A stretch of DNA of 64,000 bases from Shewanella eurypsychrophilus (GCF_007004545.3 NZ_CP045503.2:1334501-1398500); one strand, 5' to 3'; positions 30,971 to 41,247 are shown, counted from the stretch's first letter. Numbers and translations: made by a program. Notes: generated from the letters alone by a model not told the origin.

Positions 30971-31549
30971 ATGAGTGGACAAATAAGTGATCAACAACTT
31001 GTTGAGCGTGTTCAACAGGGTGATAAAAACGCGTTTAATCTATTGGTATTGAAGTATCAGAACAAAGTGATGAACCTGATTGCACGTTATGTGCGAAATC
31101 AGGCTGATGTTGCTGATGTGGCTCAAGAGGCTTTTATTAAAGCTTATCGGGCATTACCAAATTTTAGAGGTGAAAGTGCTTTTTACACCTGGTTGTACCG
31201 AATAGCGGTTAATACCGCAAAGAATCATCTGGTTGCTCAGGGGCGTAGAGCTCCGGCAAATGATGTCGATGTAGAAGAAGCCGAATATTACGATGGTAGC
31301 GATGCGTTAAAGGAGTTTGCTTCTCCTGAACGTTTGTTAATGGCCGATGATATTCAGAAAGTGGTTTTTGATGCGTTAGACTCATTACCAGAAGAATTAA
31401 AAATGGCTATCTCATTACGAGAGCTTGATGGCATGAGTTACGAAGAAATTGCGAGTGTAATGGATTGTCCCGTTGGCACAGTAAGATCACGTATCTTTAG
31501 AGCCCGAGAAGCGATCGATAAAAAACTTCAGCCTTTGCTGCAAGAATAG
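30971..31549 (+). CDS. rpoE: RNA polymerase sigma-E factor
   Basis: A 192-residue ECF sigma factor for the envelope-stress response. Region 2 contains NQADVADVAQEAFIKAYRAL and GESAFYTWLYRIAVNTAKNH (-10 recognition). Region 4 contains SYEEIASVMDCPVGTVRSRI (-35 recognition). Length equals E. coli RpoE (191). It heads rpoE-rseA-rseB-rseC, with a sigma-E promoter upstream. Confidence 0.97.
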   Translation: MSGQISDQQLVERVQQGDKNAFNLLVLKYQNKVMNLIARYVRNQADVADVAQEAFIKAYRALPNFRGESAFYTWLYRIAVNTAKNHLVAQGRRAPANDVDVEEAEYYDGSDALKEFASPERLLMADDIQKVVFDALDSLPEELKMAISLRELDGMSYEEIASVMDCPVGTVRSRIFRAREAIDKKLQPLLQE

Positions 31550-31600
31550 TAGTCTTTACTAATTATAGGTACTTAATATTAGTACTAACACAGGTGACAA

Positions 31601-32215
31601 ATGGATAAATTAGGTCAGGAATGGGTATCCGCTGCCGTCGATGGTGAAACCGACGAGCAGACTTTGGCTGAATTAGCAGCCGATGAGGGTTCACATCAGC
31701 AGTGGCGTGATTATCATATGATAGGCGACGCGATGCGTGGTGAACTAGCTAAGTCAATAAACTTAGATCTTAGCGCCAGCATTGCAGCAGCTATCGATAA
31801 AGAGCCGACAATTATTGCCCCGGTCAACAAACCGAGTGTCAGTAAGCAAGGCCAGAATAATCAAACAGGTTTCGCTAATGTGATCCCTATGTTTAAACAG
31901 TTTGGTCAATACGCTATTGCAGCTAGTGTTGCTTTAGTCGCTGTTGTCGGTGTACAGAATTATAACCAGGAAGCATCAATCGATTCGGCTCCTTTGTCAG
32001 TGCTTAATACTCGTCCTTTAGTGGGCAGTGTTACACCAGTAAGCCTGCAAACTGGACCTATACAACAGAATCAAAGTTTCACCAATGATCAGGTTATGGA
32101 GCAACGTCAACGCGTTAATGCATATATTCAAGATCATATGCTACAACAAAGATTGAATAATGGCCCCAAAATAGAGGACAATAGTGTTGTTGATTCCATT
32201 CCTGTGAGTCAATAG
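31601..32215 (+). CDS. rseA: Anti-sigma-E factor RseA
   Basis: A 204-residue single-pass membrane protein that sequesters RpoE until DegS and RseP cleave it. The cytoplasmic N-terminal domain (WVSAAVDGETDEQTLAELA, then QQWRDYHMIGDAMRGEL) is the sigma-binding part. The membrane helix is near residues 107-122 (YAIAASVALVAVVGVQ). The Gln-rich periplasmic tail binds RseB. It lies 51 bp after rpoE. Confidence 0.94.
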   Translation: MDKLGQEWVSAAVDGETDEQTLAELAADEGSHQQWRDYHMIGDAMRGELAKSINLDLSASIAAAIDKEPTIIAPVNKPSVSKQGQNNQTGFANVIPMFKQFGQYAIAASVALVAVVGVQNYNQEASIDSAPLSVLNTRPLVGSVTPVSLQTGPIQQNQSFTNDQVMEQRQRVNAYIQDHMLQQRLNNGPKIEDNSVVDSIPVSQ

Positions 32216-32247
32216 TACTTAATTTGAACTTTATTTAAGGAGTTAGC

Positions 32248-33180
32248 TTGCGTTTTATTATCTTGGTGCTGTTAGCTTTTAATTTTCCTGTGATGGCACA
32301 GGAAGATCTGTCTCCAAAGGCCTGGTTGGAAAATATGAGCCAAGCCTTACGGGAGCAAGAATTCAAAATATCTCTTATTCAATTGCAAGCGGATCATATC
32401 CGTCCCCTCGTTTACATCCACGGTAAAGTAGAAGATCAAGAAGTTGCTTTTTTAGAGCACCTTAATGGACCTCCTAAAAATGCTGTTAGAGTTGGAAATA
32501 CAGTCACCTTTATCGAGCATGATCAACCCGCATACAGCGTAAATGCGAGTCGAATACAAGGTATTCTTCCGCCCGCTTTCGCTGATGATATTTCAAAGCT
32601 TGAAGCCGGTTATCAGTTCGTTTTGGGAGGTCGTAGTCGTTTAGCGGGACGTCCAAGCCAGTTAGTGCGTATTATTCCAAATGATGAGTTTCGCTATGGG
32701 TATCAGGTTTGGTTAGATATGGAGTCATTTCTTCCACTTCGTTACGATATGCTGACGCAAGATAAAGAATTACTTGAACAGATATTAGTCGTTGAGTTAC
32801 TTGTACTGGATGAAGCTCCTGCGATTCTAAACGAAGCATATAGGCAAGAATGGCCTGCCGTTGTGTCTCAGTCTAAACGAGATGCCGGTGATGACTGGGC
32901 GTTCAAATGGTTGCCTGCAGGTTTTGAAATACTCGTTAAAGATAGTCACAGATTAATGGGCAGTCATGAAGCTGTTGAGTATATTGCCTTAAGCGACGGT
33001 ATTGCTAATATTTCGGTTTACGTTGCACGCGTAGGTGAAACTAAAATGCCAGAAGAGCTAGTGACGCGAAATGGTTTGTCTTTAGCCACTGAAGTAGTGG
33101 GTAACTTTGAAGTCGTTGCTGTTGGTAAGGTGCCTGCTGAGACCTTATCACGTGTTGCTAAGAGTATTGCGATACAATAG
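32248..33180 (+). CDS. rseB: Sigma-E regulatory protein RseB
   Basis: A 310-residue periplasmic protein that binds RseA and shields it from DegS; lipopolysaccharide intermediates release it. A signal peptide is present (cleavage after FPVMA). The N-terminal LolA/LolB-like domain and the smaller C-terminal domain (from about residue 215, DDWAFKWLPAGFEIL) have the family layout. The start is TTG with AAGGAG upstream. A 7-bp tandem repeat begins four bases after the stop. Confidence 0.93.
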   Translation: MRFIILVLLAFNFPVMAQEDLSPKAWLENMSQALREQEFKISLIQLQADHIRPLVYIHGKVEDQEVAFLEHLNGPPKNAVRVGNTVTFIEHDQPAYSVNASRIQGILPPAFADDISKLEAGYQFVLGGRSRLAGRPSQLVRIIPNDEFRYGYQVWLDMESFLPLRYDMLTQDKELLEQILVVELLVLDEAPAILNEAYRQEWPAVVSQSKRDAGDDWAFKWLPAGFEILVKDSHRLMGSHEAVEYIALSDGIANISVYVARVGETKMPEELVTRNGLSLATEVVGNFEVVAVGKVPAETLSRVAKSIAIQ

Positions 33181-33184
33181 TCTT

Positions 33185-33226
33185 TAGGTGCTAGGTGCTA
33201 GGTGCTAGGTGCTAGGTGCTAGGTGC
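33185..33226 (+). repeat. Six perfect tandem copies of a 7-bp unit
   Basis: TAGGTGC is repeated six times without error, filling most of the gap between rseB and rseC. It ends 23 bp before the preferred rseC start. Being 7 bp and intergenic, copy-number change would alter spacing rather than reading frame. Related 7-bp periodic sequences occur at 40295, 44579, 44705 and 60975. Confidence 0.97.
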
Positions 33227-33249
33227 TATAACGTTTGAGGTATTGTTCT

Positions 33250-33705
33250 ATGATGGAAGAGATGGCGAAAGTTATTCATAGCGATGATAAAGGCTGGGTC
33301 ACTGTCGAGGTCAAAGTCAAAAATTCCTGTAGTCATTGTGATAACAGTGATTCTTGCGGTACCTCTGCAGTAGCATCGGCATTCTCTGCAAAAGTTCAAA
33401 CCTTCTCCATACAGGCTGATCAGCAATATCAGCCTGGACAGCTATTAAAGTTAGGATTACCGGAAAGTGTAATACTAAAGGCTGCGGCTCTGGTATATCT
33501 GCTGCCTTTACTCGGGCTTTTTATTGGTGCAACATTGGCGAATATTTTGCTTGAGCCATTTGTTGTCGAAGTCAGTGATTTGCATGTGATTCCGTTGGCG
33601 CTTTTTGGGGCTTATATTGCTTGGTTTTATGCTAAGAGAATCGCTAAGAGAATGGAAGCCTCCAGCCAACCTGTGATTATCTCGAGCCTAGGTCAGAGTC
33701 TGTAA
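33250..33705 (+). CDS. rseC: SoxR-reducing / sigma-E associated membrane protein RseC
   Basis: A 151-residue inner-membrane protein. The N-terminal cysteine group NSCSHCDNSDSCGT is the conserved RseC motif and could hold an Fe-S cluster. Two membrane helices follow (about residues 75-95 and 105-122), then a basic tail (YAKRIAKRM). I chose ATG at 33250 (MMEEMAKVI), which fits the E. coli N-terminus; five more codons from a TTG are open but the repeat array abuts them. RseC is linked to the Rsx system that resets SoxR. Confidence 0.9.
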   Translation: MMEEMAKVIHSDDKGWVTVEVKVKNSCSHCDNSDSCGTSAVASAFSAKVQTFSIQADQQYQPGQLLKLGLPESVILKAAALVYLLPLLGLFIGATLANILLEPFVVEVSDLHVIPLALFGAYIAWFYAKRIAKRMEASSQPVIISSLGQSL

Positions 33706-33810
33706 TTTTAGTTTTATTATCTTGTTCTTTTTTTTCTGACTCGTAGAGCTACAGATCTGCTTCAGGCCCCTAGCTGAGTCATTTCATTTCCCTATTCAGT
33801 TTTACGGCAT

Positions 33811-33840
33811 TAGTGCTAATTTTTACTAAGATTAGCACTA
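33811..33840. promoter_or_regulatory. Perfect inverted repeat upstream of lepA
   Basis: Arms TAGTGCTAAT and ATTAGCACTA with a 10-base spacer, 92 bp before the lepA start. No T-run follows on the plus strand. It could be a weak terminator of the rse operon or an operator. It has the arms of a CIRCE element in the wrong order, so HrcA control is not claimed. Confidence 0.5.
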
Positions 33841-33931
33841 TGATGAGCGGTTTAGATTGGTATTGCAGCGCCGATCGGGTACAATTCCGCACTTTTAGAT
33901 AATTCCAACTTTGAGTTAGTCATTTCGCATC

Positions 33932-35722
33932 ATGAAGCACATTAGAAATTTTTCAATTATTGCCCATATTGATCATGGCAAATCAACACTCTCTGACCGT
34001 TTGATTCAGTTCTGCGGCGGTCTATCAGATCGTGAGATGGCGGCCCAAGTACTGGACTCAATGGATATTGAGCGTGAACGCGGTATTACCATTAAGGCGC
34101 AAAGTGTCACGCTGAATTATGAAGCGAATGATGGTGAGACTTATCAACTGAATTTCATTGATACGCCTGGTCACGTCGATTTCTCTTACGAGGTTTCTCG
34201 CTCATTAGCTGCCTGTGAAGGTGCTTTACTGGTTGTAGATGCCGGTCAAGGTGTTGAGGCTCAAACCTTAGCAAACTGTTACACAGCGTTAGAGATGGAA
34301 TTAGACGTCGTTCCGATTTTGAATAAAATCGACCTACCTCAAGCCGATCCAGATCGTGTCGCCGAAGAGATTGAAGACATTGTCGGTATTGAAGCGGCTG
34401 ATGCAGTTCGTTGCTCTGCCAAAACGGGTATTGGTATTAAAGACGTACTCGAAGTTATCGTGGCGCAAGTTCCACCGCCAGAAGGTGATAAAGAAGCACC
34501 ATTACAGGCCTTAATCATCGACTCTTGGTTCGATAGTTACCAAGGGGTCGTGTCACTGGTTCGAATTAAGCATGGTTCTTTGAAGAAAGGCGATAAGTTT
34601 AAAGTGATGTCCACTGGACAAAACTATAACGCCGATCGCGTGGGCATATTCACTCCTAAGCAAACTGATACTCAGGAACTTAGAACCGGTGAAGTTGGCT
34701 ACGTGATTGCGGGGATCAAAGAGATCCACGGCGCACCAGTAGGTGATACTTTGACCTTGGCTAAACATGGTGCTGAAAAGCCTCTTGCTGGTTTTAAGAA
34801 GGTGAAGCCGCAAGTTTATGCCGGTTTATTCCCTATCTCGACTGACGATTATGAAAGCTTTCGTGATGCGTTAAACAAGCTAAGTCTAAACGATGCATCC
34901 TTGTTCTTTGAACCTGAGACATCATCAGCACTGGGTTTTGGTTTCCGTATTGGCTTCTTGGGCTTGCTCCACATGGAGATCATCCAAGAGCGTCTAGAGC
35001 GTGAATACAACTTAGATCTGATCACGACAGCCCCTACGGTTGTGTATGAGATTGTCACTACCAATGGCGAGACCATCTATGTCGATAATCCATCGGATCT
35101 GCCTGCGATAAACAGTATCGAAGAGATGCGAGAGCCGATTGTTGAAACAAATATTCTGGTACCTAAAGAATATTTGGGTAACGTTATTACTCTGTGTATT
35201 GAAAAGCGTGGTGTTCAAAAGAGCATGGTTTATCACGGCAACCAAGTCGCGATAACCTATGAGTTACCTATGGCTGAAGTGGTCATGGATTTCTTCGACC
35301 GCCTTAAATCAACCAGTCGTGGTTATGCGTCACTCGAATATAACTTTGTCCGTTTTGAACCTGCTGACATGGTACGTTTAGATATCTTGATCAACGGTGA
35401 CAGAGTCGATGCGCTGGCGATGATCATTCATAGAGGCTTGATCCGCTCCAAGGGGCTGGCACTGGTCAATAAGATGAAAGAGCTTATTCCACGTCAGATG
35501 TTCGATATTGCCGTTCAAGCGGCAGTGGGTACTCAAGTCATTGCACGTTCTTCGATTAAAGCGATGCGTAAAGATGTCACGGCCAAGTGTTATGGCGGTG
35601 ATATATCGCGTAAGAAGAAGCTTCTTCAGAAGCAGAAAGACGGTAAGAAACGAATGAAGTCAGTGGGTAATGTCGAAGTACCGCAGGAAGCGTTCCTCGC
35701 AGTACTCAAACTCAACGATTAA
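33932..35722 (+). CDS. lepA: Elongation factor 4 (LepA)
   Basis: A 596-residue ribosome-associated GTPase that back-translocates stalled ribosomes or aids 30S assembly. The G motifs are [14 protein letters not shown] (G1), RGITIKAQ (G2), DTPGHVDF (G3) and [10 protein letters not shown] (G4). EF-G-like domains II, III and V follow, then the LepA-specific C-terminal domain with [20 protein letters not shown]. Length matches E. coli LepA (599). It is followed by lepB. Confidence 0.98.
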   Translation: MKHIRNFSIIAHIDHGKSTLSDRLIQFCGGLSDREMAAQVLDSMDIERERGITIKAQSVTLNYEANDGETYQLNFIDTPGHVDFSYEVSRSLAACEGALLVVDAGQGVEAQTLANCYTALEMELDVVPILNKIDLPQADPDRVAEEIEDIVGIEAADAVRCSAKTGIGIKDVLEVIVAQVPPPEGDKEAPLQALIIDSWFDSYQGVVSLVRIKHGSLKKGDKFKVMSTGQNYNADRVGIFTPKQTDTQELRTGEVGYVIAGIKEIHGAPVGDTLTLAKHGAEKPLAGFKKVKPQVYAGLFPISTDDYESFRDALNKLSLNDASLFFEPETSSALGFGFRIGFLGLLHMEIIQERLEREYNLDLITTAPTVVYEIVTTNGETIYVDNPSDLPAINSIEEMREPIVETNILVPKEYLGNVITLCIEKRGVQKSMVYHGNQVAITYELPMAEVVMDFFDRLKSTSRGYASLEYNFVRFEPADMVRLDILINGDRVDALAMIIHRGLIRSKGLALVNKMKELIPRQMFDIAVQAAVGTQVIARSSIKAMRKDVTAKCYGGDISRKKKLLQKQKDGKKRMKSVGNVEVPQEAFLAVLKLND

Positions 35723-35755
35723 ATCGTTAAGATTTGTTAATAGTGAACAATATCT

Positions 35756-35781
35756 AGCGCCGCAGTTTGCGGCGCTTTCGT
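35756..35781 (+). terminator. Terminator after lepA
   Basis: A 9-bp stem AGCGCCGCA / TGCGGCGCT with a GTT loop, followed by TTCGTT. The U-tract is short, so read-through into lepB is plausible. Confidence 0.75.
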
Positions 35782-35876
35782 TACTAACGTATAACTGAGC
35801 TATCCATCGCTGACATGTGTTTACTGAGACTGCAGTGATAAATAGTTACTTTTTTAAAGCTAGGAGTTAATAATCT

Positions 35877-36794
35877 ATGGCAGCTTATTTTTCCCTCATT
35901 TTGGTTATAGTGACCTTGTGTAGTGGCCTTATTTGGATGGCCGACGCATTGTTACTCGCACCTAAGCGTCGAGATAAACTTGCTATGGCCCAGGCCGTCG
36001 ATGCTGAGATCAGTGAGGAAAATGCCGAGAAGATCATTCGTGAGTCGACTATTGTTGAAACATCACGCTCTATCTTTCCAGTGATCGCATTTGTACTTAT
36101 TTTACGTTCATTTATTTATGAGCCGTTTCAGATCCCATCAGGCTCTATGATGCCAACCTTACTCGTGGGCGACTTTATCTTGGTGGAGAAGTTCACTTAC
36201 GGTTTAAAAGACCCTGTGTGGCGCAGCCAATTGGTAGAAAATGGTAAGCCAGAGCGTGGTGATGTTGCCGTGTTTAAATACCCTGTTGATCCTCGTATCG
36301 ATTATATCAAGCGTGTCGTCGCTCTACCGGGTGATAGAGTGGTTTACCGTAACAAGCAACTTTATATTCAGCCTGCGTGCGCGGAAGGTGAGCAAAGCTG
36401 TCCTGAGCTTAAACAAGTGTCTCGCGTTGGAGTTAATCAAGGTGAGTTTTCACAAAATGGCGTGCCACTGTCACGTTATACTGAACAGCTTGGCGAAGTC
36501 AGCCATGATATCTTAATCAATCCGCAACGCCCCGATCCTTTGGGCTATTATTACCGTGAAGGTAAGTTACCTGTGGGTGAGTTTGTCGTGCCAGAAGGGC
36601 AATATTTCATGATGGGTGATAATCGTGATAATAGTACCGACAGCCGCTTCTGGGGATTTGTTCCTGAGGAAAACCTCGTGGGTAAAGCAGTGGCAATTTG
36701 GATTAGTTTTGAATTTGATCGTACTCCGGCAGATTTCCTACCCACTTGGATCCCTAGCGGTGTACGTTTTGAGCGTGTAGGCGGAATTACTTAA
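35877..36794 (+). CDS. lepB: Signal peptidase I
   Basis: A 305-residue inner-membrane peptidase that removes signal peptides. Two N-terminal membrane helices (about residues 4-22 and 62-78). The catalytic Ser lies in [19 protein letters not shown] and the general-base Lys in [14 protein letters not shown]. The late [14 protein letters not shown] box is intact. It is one base upstream of rnc, so lepB-rnc-era are co-transcribed. Confidence 0.97.
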   Translation: MAAYFSLILVIVTLCSGLIWMADALLLAPKRRDKLAMAQAVDAEISEENAEKIIRESTIVETSRSIFPVIAFVLILRSFIYEPFQIPSGSMMPTLLVGDFILVEKFTYGLKDPVWRSQLVENGKPERGDVAVFKYPVDPRIDYIKRVVALPGDRVVYRNKQLYIQPACAEGEQSCPELKQVSRVGVNQGEFSQNGVPLSRYTEQLGEVSHDILINPQRPDPLGYYYREGKLPVGEFVVPEGQYFMMGDNRDNSTDSRFWGFVPEENLVGKAVAIWISFEFDRTPADFLPTWIPSGVRFERVGGIT

Positions 36795-36795
36795 G

Positions 36796-37473
36796 ATGGA
36801 ACCGATTAAAAATATCCCGCGTCTTTGTCGGACGCTTGGTTATGAATTTACTCAGCAAGCATGGTTAGATCAGGCGCTGACTCATAGAAGCGCAAACAGT
36901 AAGCATAATGAACGCTTAGAATTTCTTGGTGATTCAATTTTATCTATAATTATCTCAGATGCTTTATATCATCAATTTCCTAAGGTGACTGAAGGCGACT
37001 TGAGTCGTATGCGGGCAACGTTAGTCTGCGGCAAGATGCTGGCGGAGATCGGTTTTGAGTTTAAGTTGGGCGACTACCTTAAACTTGGGCCTGGAGAGCT
37101 AAAAAGCGGTGGTTTTAGACGTGAATCGATTATTGCCGATGCCGTTGAAGCCATCATTGGGGCTATTTATCTGGACGCTGATATCGAGATATGCAGAGGC
37201 TTAGTGCTGAACTGGTATAAATCTCGTCTGGCTATCATTGAGCCGATTAATCAAAAAGATCCTAAGACCTTACTTCAAGAATCACTGCAAGGGTTTAAGA
37301 AACCATTGCCTGTCTATAAAGTGACAGATATTAAAGGTGAGGCACATGCACAAACCTTTACTGTTGAGTGTTATGTTGAAGAATTGAAAGATCCCGTTGT
37401 TGGGGTAGCGAGTTCACGTAGAAAGGCTGAGCAGATAGCAGCTGCCCAGGTTTTGGAGTTATTAAAGCGATGA
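36796..37473 (+). CDS. rnc: Ribonuclease III
   Basis: A 225-residue double-strand-specific RNase that processes rRNA and mRNA. The RNase III signature [16 protein letters not shown] carries the catalytic acids, with a second set in [20 protein letters not shown]. The C-terminal dsRNA-binding domain (about residues 155-225) ends [21 protein letters not shown]. It overlaps era by four bases. Confidence 0.97.
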   Translation: MEPIKNIPRLCRTLGYEFTQQAWLDQALTHRSANSKHNERLEFLGDSILSIIISDALYHQFPKVTEGDLSRMRATLVCGKMLAEIGFEFKLGDYLKLGPGELKSGGFRRESIIADAVEAIIGAIYLDADIEICRGLVLNWYKSRLAIIEPINQKDPKTLLQESLQGFKKPLPVYKVTDIKGEAHAQTFTVECYVEELKDPVVGVASSRRKAEQIAAAQVLELLKR

Positions 37474-38477
37474 GTAAGAAAAAAGCGCCAGCAGGCAATG
37501 AAGCGGCCTCAAGTAACGAGGCAAACTTAGATGACTTGCTCGCACAGATGAACAACCCCTCATCTGCAGCAAAGTATGAAGTGACCTATTGTGGCATGGT
37601 GGCGATTGTTGGCCGCCCTAACGTAGGTAAATCGACACTGCTAAACAATTTACTTGGTCAGAAGATCAGTATTACCTCTAAGAAGCCACAGACTACACGT
37701 CATCGCATCATGGGGATCCACACCGTCGCTGAGCGTCAGGTGGTGTTCATCGATACACCTGGTCTGCATATGGAAGAGAAACGCGCTATCAATCGTCTAA
37801 TGAACCGTGCCGCTGCCAGCTCATTAGCCGAGGTCAGCTTGGTGATATTCGTCGTTGATGGCATGACCTGGACCGAAGATGACGACATGGTGCTGCGTAA
37901 ACTGCAAAGCCGTAATGATGGACGTAAAACCGTACTGGCAGTAAATAAGGTCGACAACATTAAGAATAAAGAGGAGTTATTCCCCTACCTTGAGCAGTTG
38001 TCGAAGAAGTTTCCTTTCGATGAGATTTTGCCAATCTCAGCGACCAAGGGGACCAATGTACAGCGTATTTTAGAGATGTCGATTGCCTCTGTACCTGAGT
38101 CTGTACATTTCTTTCCTGAAGATTATGTGACCGATAGATCACAGAAGTTTATGGCATCAGAAATCGTTCGTGAGAAGCTGATGCGCTTCCTCGGTGACGA
38201 ACTGCCCTACGATTGCACGGTAGAGATTGAACAGTTCAAAATGATGGAAAATGGCGTCTATCAAATTAACGCACTGGTGCTTGTTGAGCGTGAAACCCAG
38301 AAACGTATGGTCATAGGCAACAAGGGCGATCGTATCAAGAAGATAAGCTCGGCGGCTCGCGTTGATATGGAGACAATGTTTGATAACAAGGTCTTCCTAG
38401 AAATGTGGGTCAAGGTCAAATCTGGCTGGGCCGATGATGAGCGTGCACTTCGTAGCTTAGGTTATGGCGAAGATTAA
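37470..38477 (+). CDS. era: GTPase Era
   Basis: A 335-residue GTPase needed for 16S rRNA maturation and 30S assembly. G1 is [17 protein letters not shown], the G2 region is [13 protein letters not shown]3 is DTPGLH and G4 is NKVD. The C-terminal KH domain holds [20 protein letters not shown]. An N-terminal extension of about 40 residues (residues 1-40, polar, Ala/Asn-rich) makes it longer than E. coli Era (301). It overlaps rnc by ATGA. Confidence 0.97.
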   Translation: MSKKKAPAGNEAASSNEANLDDLLAQMNNPSSAAKYEVTYCGMVAIVGRPNVGKSTLLNNLLGQKISITSKKPQTTRHRIMGIHTVAERQVVFIDTPGLHMEEKRAINRLMNRAAASSLAEVSLVIFVVDGMTWTEDDDMVLRKLQSRNDGRKTVLAVNKVDNIKNKEELFPYLEQLSKKFPFDEILPISATKGTNVQRILEMSIASVPESVHFFPEDYVTDRSQKFMASEIVREKLMRFLGDELPYDCTVEIEQFKMMENGVYQINALVLVERETQKRMVIGNKGDRIKKISSAARVDMETMFDNKVFLEMWVKVKSGWADDERALRSLGYGED

Positions 38478-38483
38478 TAATGC

Positions 38484-38512
38484 TGACCCTTTTTCACTTC
38501 GTGAAGGGGTCA
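38484..38512 (+). terminator. Imperfect hairpin after era
   Basis: TGACCCTTTTTCAC pairs imperfectly with GTGAAGGGGTCA, followed by TCTTTATTGTG. Probably a weak terminator in the 149-bp gap before recO. Confidence 0.5.
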
Positions 38513-38626
38513 TCTTTATTGTGATTGCTTCGCAGTTTTATCATTTCAAAGTCAGTTGCCAAGTAGTAACCATGAGTAGATTTATGCGGTTTGGTCTATG
38601 ACAGAAGCTATTTTGGTATTAAGTTA

Positions 38627-39319
38627 ATGGAGCGCGGCTATGTGCTCCATACTCGTCCTTTCAAAGATACCAGCGTACTCGTCAATGTACTTGTCGATGG
38701 ACGTGGGCGAGTCGATTGCGTTGCCAGGCTTGGCAGTGGTAAGAACTCGATAAAGAGTATCCTGCAGCCTTTTCAACCACTCATTTTCCAACTCTCTGGT
38801 CGCAGCGCTTTAAAAAACATGAGCAGTGTCGAAGCGGCTAGCCCAGCGATCCCTCTGTATGGTGAAGACAGTTTTGCAGGTTTTTACCTCAATGAGTTAT
38901 TGGTTCGCTGTATCGCAGTCGATCACGGCGCCGAATCACTATTTTTTATCTATCATAAAACGCTGATGGCCATGGCCAGCGGTTTTTGTGAGAGCCAGCT
39001 TAGGTATTTCGAACTCGCATTACTCAAAGAGCTAGGATTGATGCCGACCCTCAGGGTAGATACTGCTCAAGACGCCATCGACGCCGATTACTATTACCGT
39101 CTATTACCCGATGAAGGTTTCGTCAATGCCCTTGGGCCTAAGCAGTCGCACTACAGTGGTGAGATGCTGCTAGCATTGGATGAAAATAGGTTAGAGAGGC
39201 AGCACCTTAAGCAAGCCAAATATTTGATGCGATTATTACTGGCCCCATGCTTAGGTGATAAGCCACTTAAATCCAGAGCATTGTTCAAATATAAAATGGT
39301 ATCGCCGTTACCTAAATAG
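38627..39319 (+). CDS. recO: DNA repair protein RecO
   Basis: A 230-residue protein that helps load RecA on SSB-coated single strands in the RecFOR pathway. The N-terminal OB fold begins MERGYVLHTRPFKDTSVLVN; GRVDCVARLGSGKNS and LQPFQPLIFQLSG are typical. The C-terminal helical domain ends KPLKSRALFKY. I chose the ATG at 38627, matching the family N-terminus; a TTG 12 codons upstream is also open. The ribosome site is weak. Confidence 0.94.
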   Translation: MERGYVLHTRPFKDTSVLVNVLVDGRGRVDCVARLGSGKNSIKSILQPFQPLIFQLSGRSALKNMSSVEAASPAIPLYGEDSFAGFYLNELLVRCIAVDHGAESLFFIYHKTLMAMASGFCESQLRYFELALLKELGLMPTLRVDTAQDAIDADYYYRLLPDEGFVNALGPKQSHYSGEMLLALDENRLERQHLKQAKYLMRLLLAPCLGDKPLKSRALFKYKMVSPLPK

Positions 39320-39535
39320 CATCTCTTCTAAATCACATTGTGAAAACGAAATCCGCCTAAATTTTTGTGATTTTTATCGATAAAATGTTATTTATTCATA
39401 GTATCTGCTCTTGTATCTATTTTGTCATTTCATCTTTGCATACAACCTGAGTACAATACCAAAATCCGTTTGACGATCTGTAATATAAACAATATAAAGC
39501 CGTCGCAAACTCCCCCTATATTTAAAGGACACTCC

Positions 39536-40273
39536 ATGAGCCGCATCTTACTAGGCGTTAATATCGATCACATTGCCACTCTACGTCAGGCCCGTGGTAC
39601 TTCATACCCAGATCCTGTTCATGCCGCTGCTGTTGCAGAACATGCTGGCGCCGAAGGTATTACTGTGCACCTTCGTGAAGATAGACGTCATATCATAGAC
39701 AGAGACATCTATCTGCTGGCGAAAACCCTCAAAACACGTATGAACTTTGAGATGGCGGTTACCGATGAAATGTTAGATATCGCCTGTGAAGTTAAACCAA
39801 CCTACGTGTGCCTGGTACCTGAAAAGCGTGAAGAGCTGACTACTGAAGGTGGATTGGATGTTGCAGGCCAGATGGGCAAGATTGAGGCTGCTATTAACCG
39901 TCTTAGCGATGTCGGAGTCAAAGTCTCGCTGTTTATCGATGCCGATAAAACTCAAATTGATGCCGCTGTTGCCGTTGGCGCGCCACTGATTGAAATTCAT
40001 ACAGGCTGTTATGCCGATGCCGAAAACGAAGTGGAAGAGGCTAAAGAGCTTGCTCGTATAAAAGAGATGGCCACATACGCTCACTCGAAAGGCTTAGTGG
40101 TCAATGCAGGCCACGGACTTCATTATCATAATGTTAAGCCAATCGCGGCGATCCCTGAGCTGTATGAACTGAACATAGGTCATGCGATCATCGCCCGCGC
40201 AGCCATCGACGGTCTAGCGACAGCAGTTAAAGATATGAAGCAACTTATGAACGAAGGCCGTAGAGGCGAATAA
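39536..40273 (+). CDS. pdxJ: Pyridoxine 5'-phosphate synthase
   Basis: A 245-residue TIM-barrel enzyme condensing 3-amino-2-oxopropyl phosphate with deoxyxylulose 5-phosphate, the last step of de novo vitamin B6 ring formation. The N-terminus [19 protein letters not shown] is the family signature; HLREDRRHI and GHGLHYHNV carry active-site residues. I chose ATG at 39536 because AAAGGA lies nine bases upstream; the frame extends 38 codons further but without family similarity. acpS follows, the usual recO-pdxJ-acpS order. Confidence 0.97.
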   Translation: MSRILLGVNIDHIATLRQARGTSYPDPVHAAAVAEHAGAEGITVHLREDRRHIIDRDIYLLAKTLKTRMNFEMAVTDEMLDIACEVKPTYVCLVPEKREELTTEGGLDVAGQMGKIEAAINRLSDVGVKVSLFIDADKTQIDAAVAVGAPLIEIHTGCYADAENEVEEAKELARIKEMATYAHSKGLVVNAGHGLHYHNVKPIAAIPELYELNIGHAIIARAAIDGLATAVKDMKQLMNEGRRGE

Positions 40274-40294
40274 TTCGTTAGGTTCTAGATACGA

Positions 40295-40333
40295 GTTCCT
40301 AGGTCCTAGGCTTAAACCCTAGTACCTAGGAAC
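40295..40333 (+). terminator. CTAG-rich hairpin between pdxJ and acpS
   Basis: A 16-bp stem with one mismatch: GTTCCTAGGTCCTAGG pairs with CCTAGTACCTAGGAAC across a 7-base loop. The left arm is itself a 7-bp repeat of CCTAGGT. No T-run follows, so RNA stability or attenuation is as likely as termination. It belongs to the same heptad family as the rseB-rseC array. Confidence 0.75.
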
Positions 40334-40354
40334 TTCTCAGCTTTAAGGAAATAT

Positions 40355-40753
40355 ATGATTGTTGGTCTAGGTACCGATATTGTTGAAATTGCACGTATCG
40401 AAGAGAAAGTACCGACTGCTGGCGAATTTGAGTCCTTGGCAAAGTGCCGTTTAGCTAAACGAGTGCTGACCGAAGCTGAAATGATACTCTTTATCGCCTC
40501 ATCACAACCCGGACGTTATCTGGCTAAGCGCTTCGCCGCTAAAGAAGCGGCTGCTAAAGCGCTCGGTACAGGTATTGGCCGCGGCGTTTCGTTTCAGCAT
40601 ATTGCGATTAGCAATGATATCAATGGTGCACCAAAGGTGAGTTTCAGCGGCGGCGCAGCAGAAAGGCTAGCGCTACTTGGTGGTGTGAGAGGGCACATCT
40701 CCATTGCCGACGAGAAGCACTATGCAACTGCAACAGTGATCCTTGAATCATAA
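40355..40753 (+). CDS. acpS: Holo-[acyl-carrier-protein] synthase
   Basis: A 132-residue phosphopantetheinyl transferase that activates acyl carrier protein. The N-terminus MIVGLGTDIVEIARIEE carries the Mg-binding Asp. RYLAKRFAAKEAAAKALGTGI is the CoA-binding signature. The C-terminal HISIADEKHYATATVILE is complete. AAGG precedes the ATG. Confidence 0.96.
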   Translation: MIVGLGTDIVEIARIEEKVPTAGEFESLAKCRLAKRVLTEAEMILFIASSQPGRYLAKRFAAKEAAAKALGTGIGRGVSFQHIAISNDINGAPKVSFSGGAAERLALLGGVRGHISIADEKHYATATVILES

Positions 40754-40873
40754 AGAGTTGAGTCATAAATAGTTGAGTCTTAAGGATAAGACTTGGTATC
40801 CTTTTAAGTTGGTATTTGGTAAATGATTGAAGGTTGCACCTTCATTGGTATCTATTACCTGCGGTGAGCGCAT

Positions 40874-40979
40874 GTGTAAGTAATCTCTCGGTACGCTGAC
40901 TTTTGATTGAATAGAAAGTCCGTCCTTGGGCGCTCTGCGATTTCATCCCTGAAATCGAAGTCCTCGAGCTTACTTACAC
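40874..40979. repeat. 106-bp element with perfect 10-bp terminal inverted repeats
   Basis: Ends GTGTAAGTAA (40874-40883) and TTACTTACAC (40970-40979) are exact inverted copies. The interior carries a 29-bp sequence (40932-40960) found again at 41219-41247, with its own small palindrome GATTTCATCCCTGAAATC. It looks like a small non-coding mobile or REP-like element; no coding capacity. Confidence 0.7.
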
Positions 40980-41218
40980 CCGTTTATCTATCTCTTCGAT
41001 TTGAGCTTTGATGGTAAGTCTAAGCTTGAATTGGTAACACGTTTATGCCCCAAAGTTAGCTAGCCTTCGAATGAAAACTGGTTACATTTTCTGATTTAGC
41101 TTCTAGCTGAGTTAGTATTGGGTAGTGAGTTTTAACTTTTACCTCCATGGTTACCTATCGCTTGCAGCGGGCTTTTATGCAGATGCTGCCGCGAAACGCC
41201 GTGAACACTTCCATGTGG

Positions 41219-41247
41219 GCTCTGCGATTTCATCCCTGAAATCGAAG
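41219..41247 (+). repeat. Second copy of the 29-bp repeat
   Basis: Identical over 29 bases to 40932-40960, core CGATTTCATCCCTGAAATCG. It is flanked by an imperfect inverted pair (GATGCTGC near 41183, GCAGCCGCATC near 41251), so it seems to be the loop of a second, different hairpin element. Confidence 0.8.

Noticed and set aside
33185..33226. CRISPR array
   Set aside because: The 7-bp units have no spacers and no cas genes are near. The 13- and 15-bp arrays at 57614 and 63404 are likewise simple tandem repeats.
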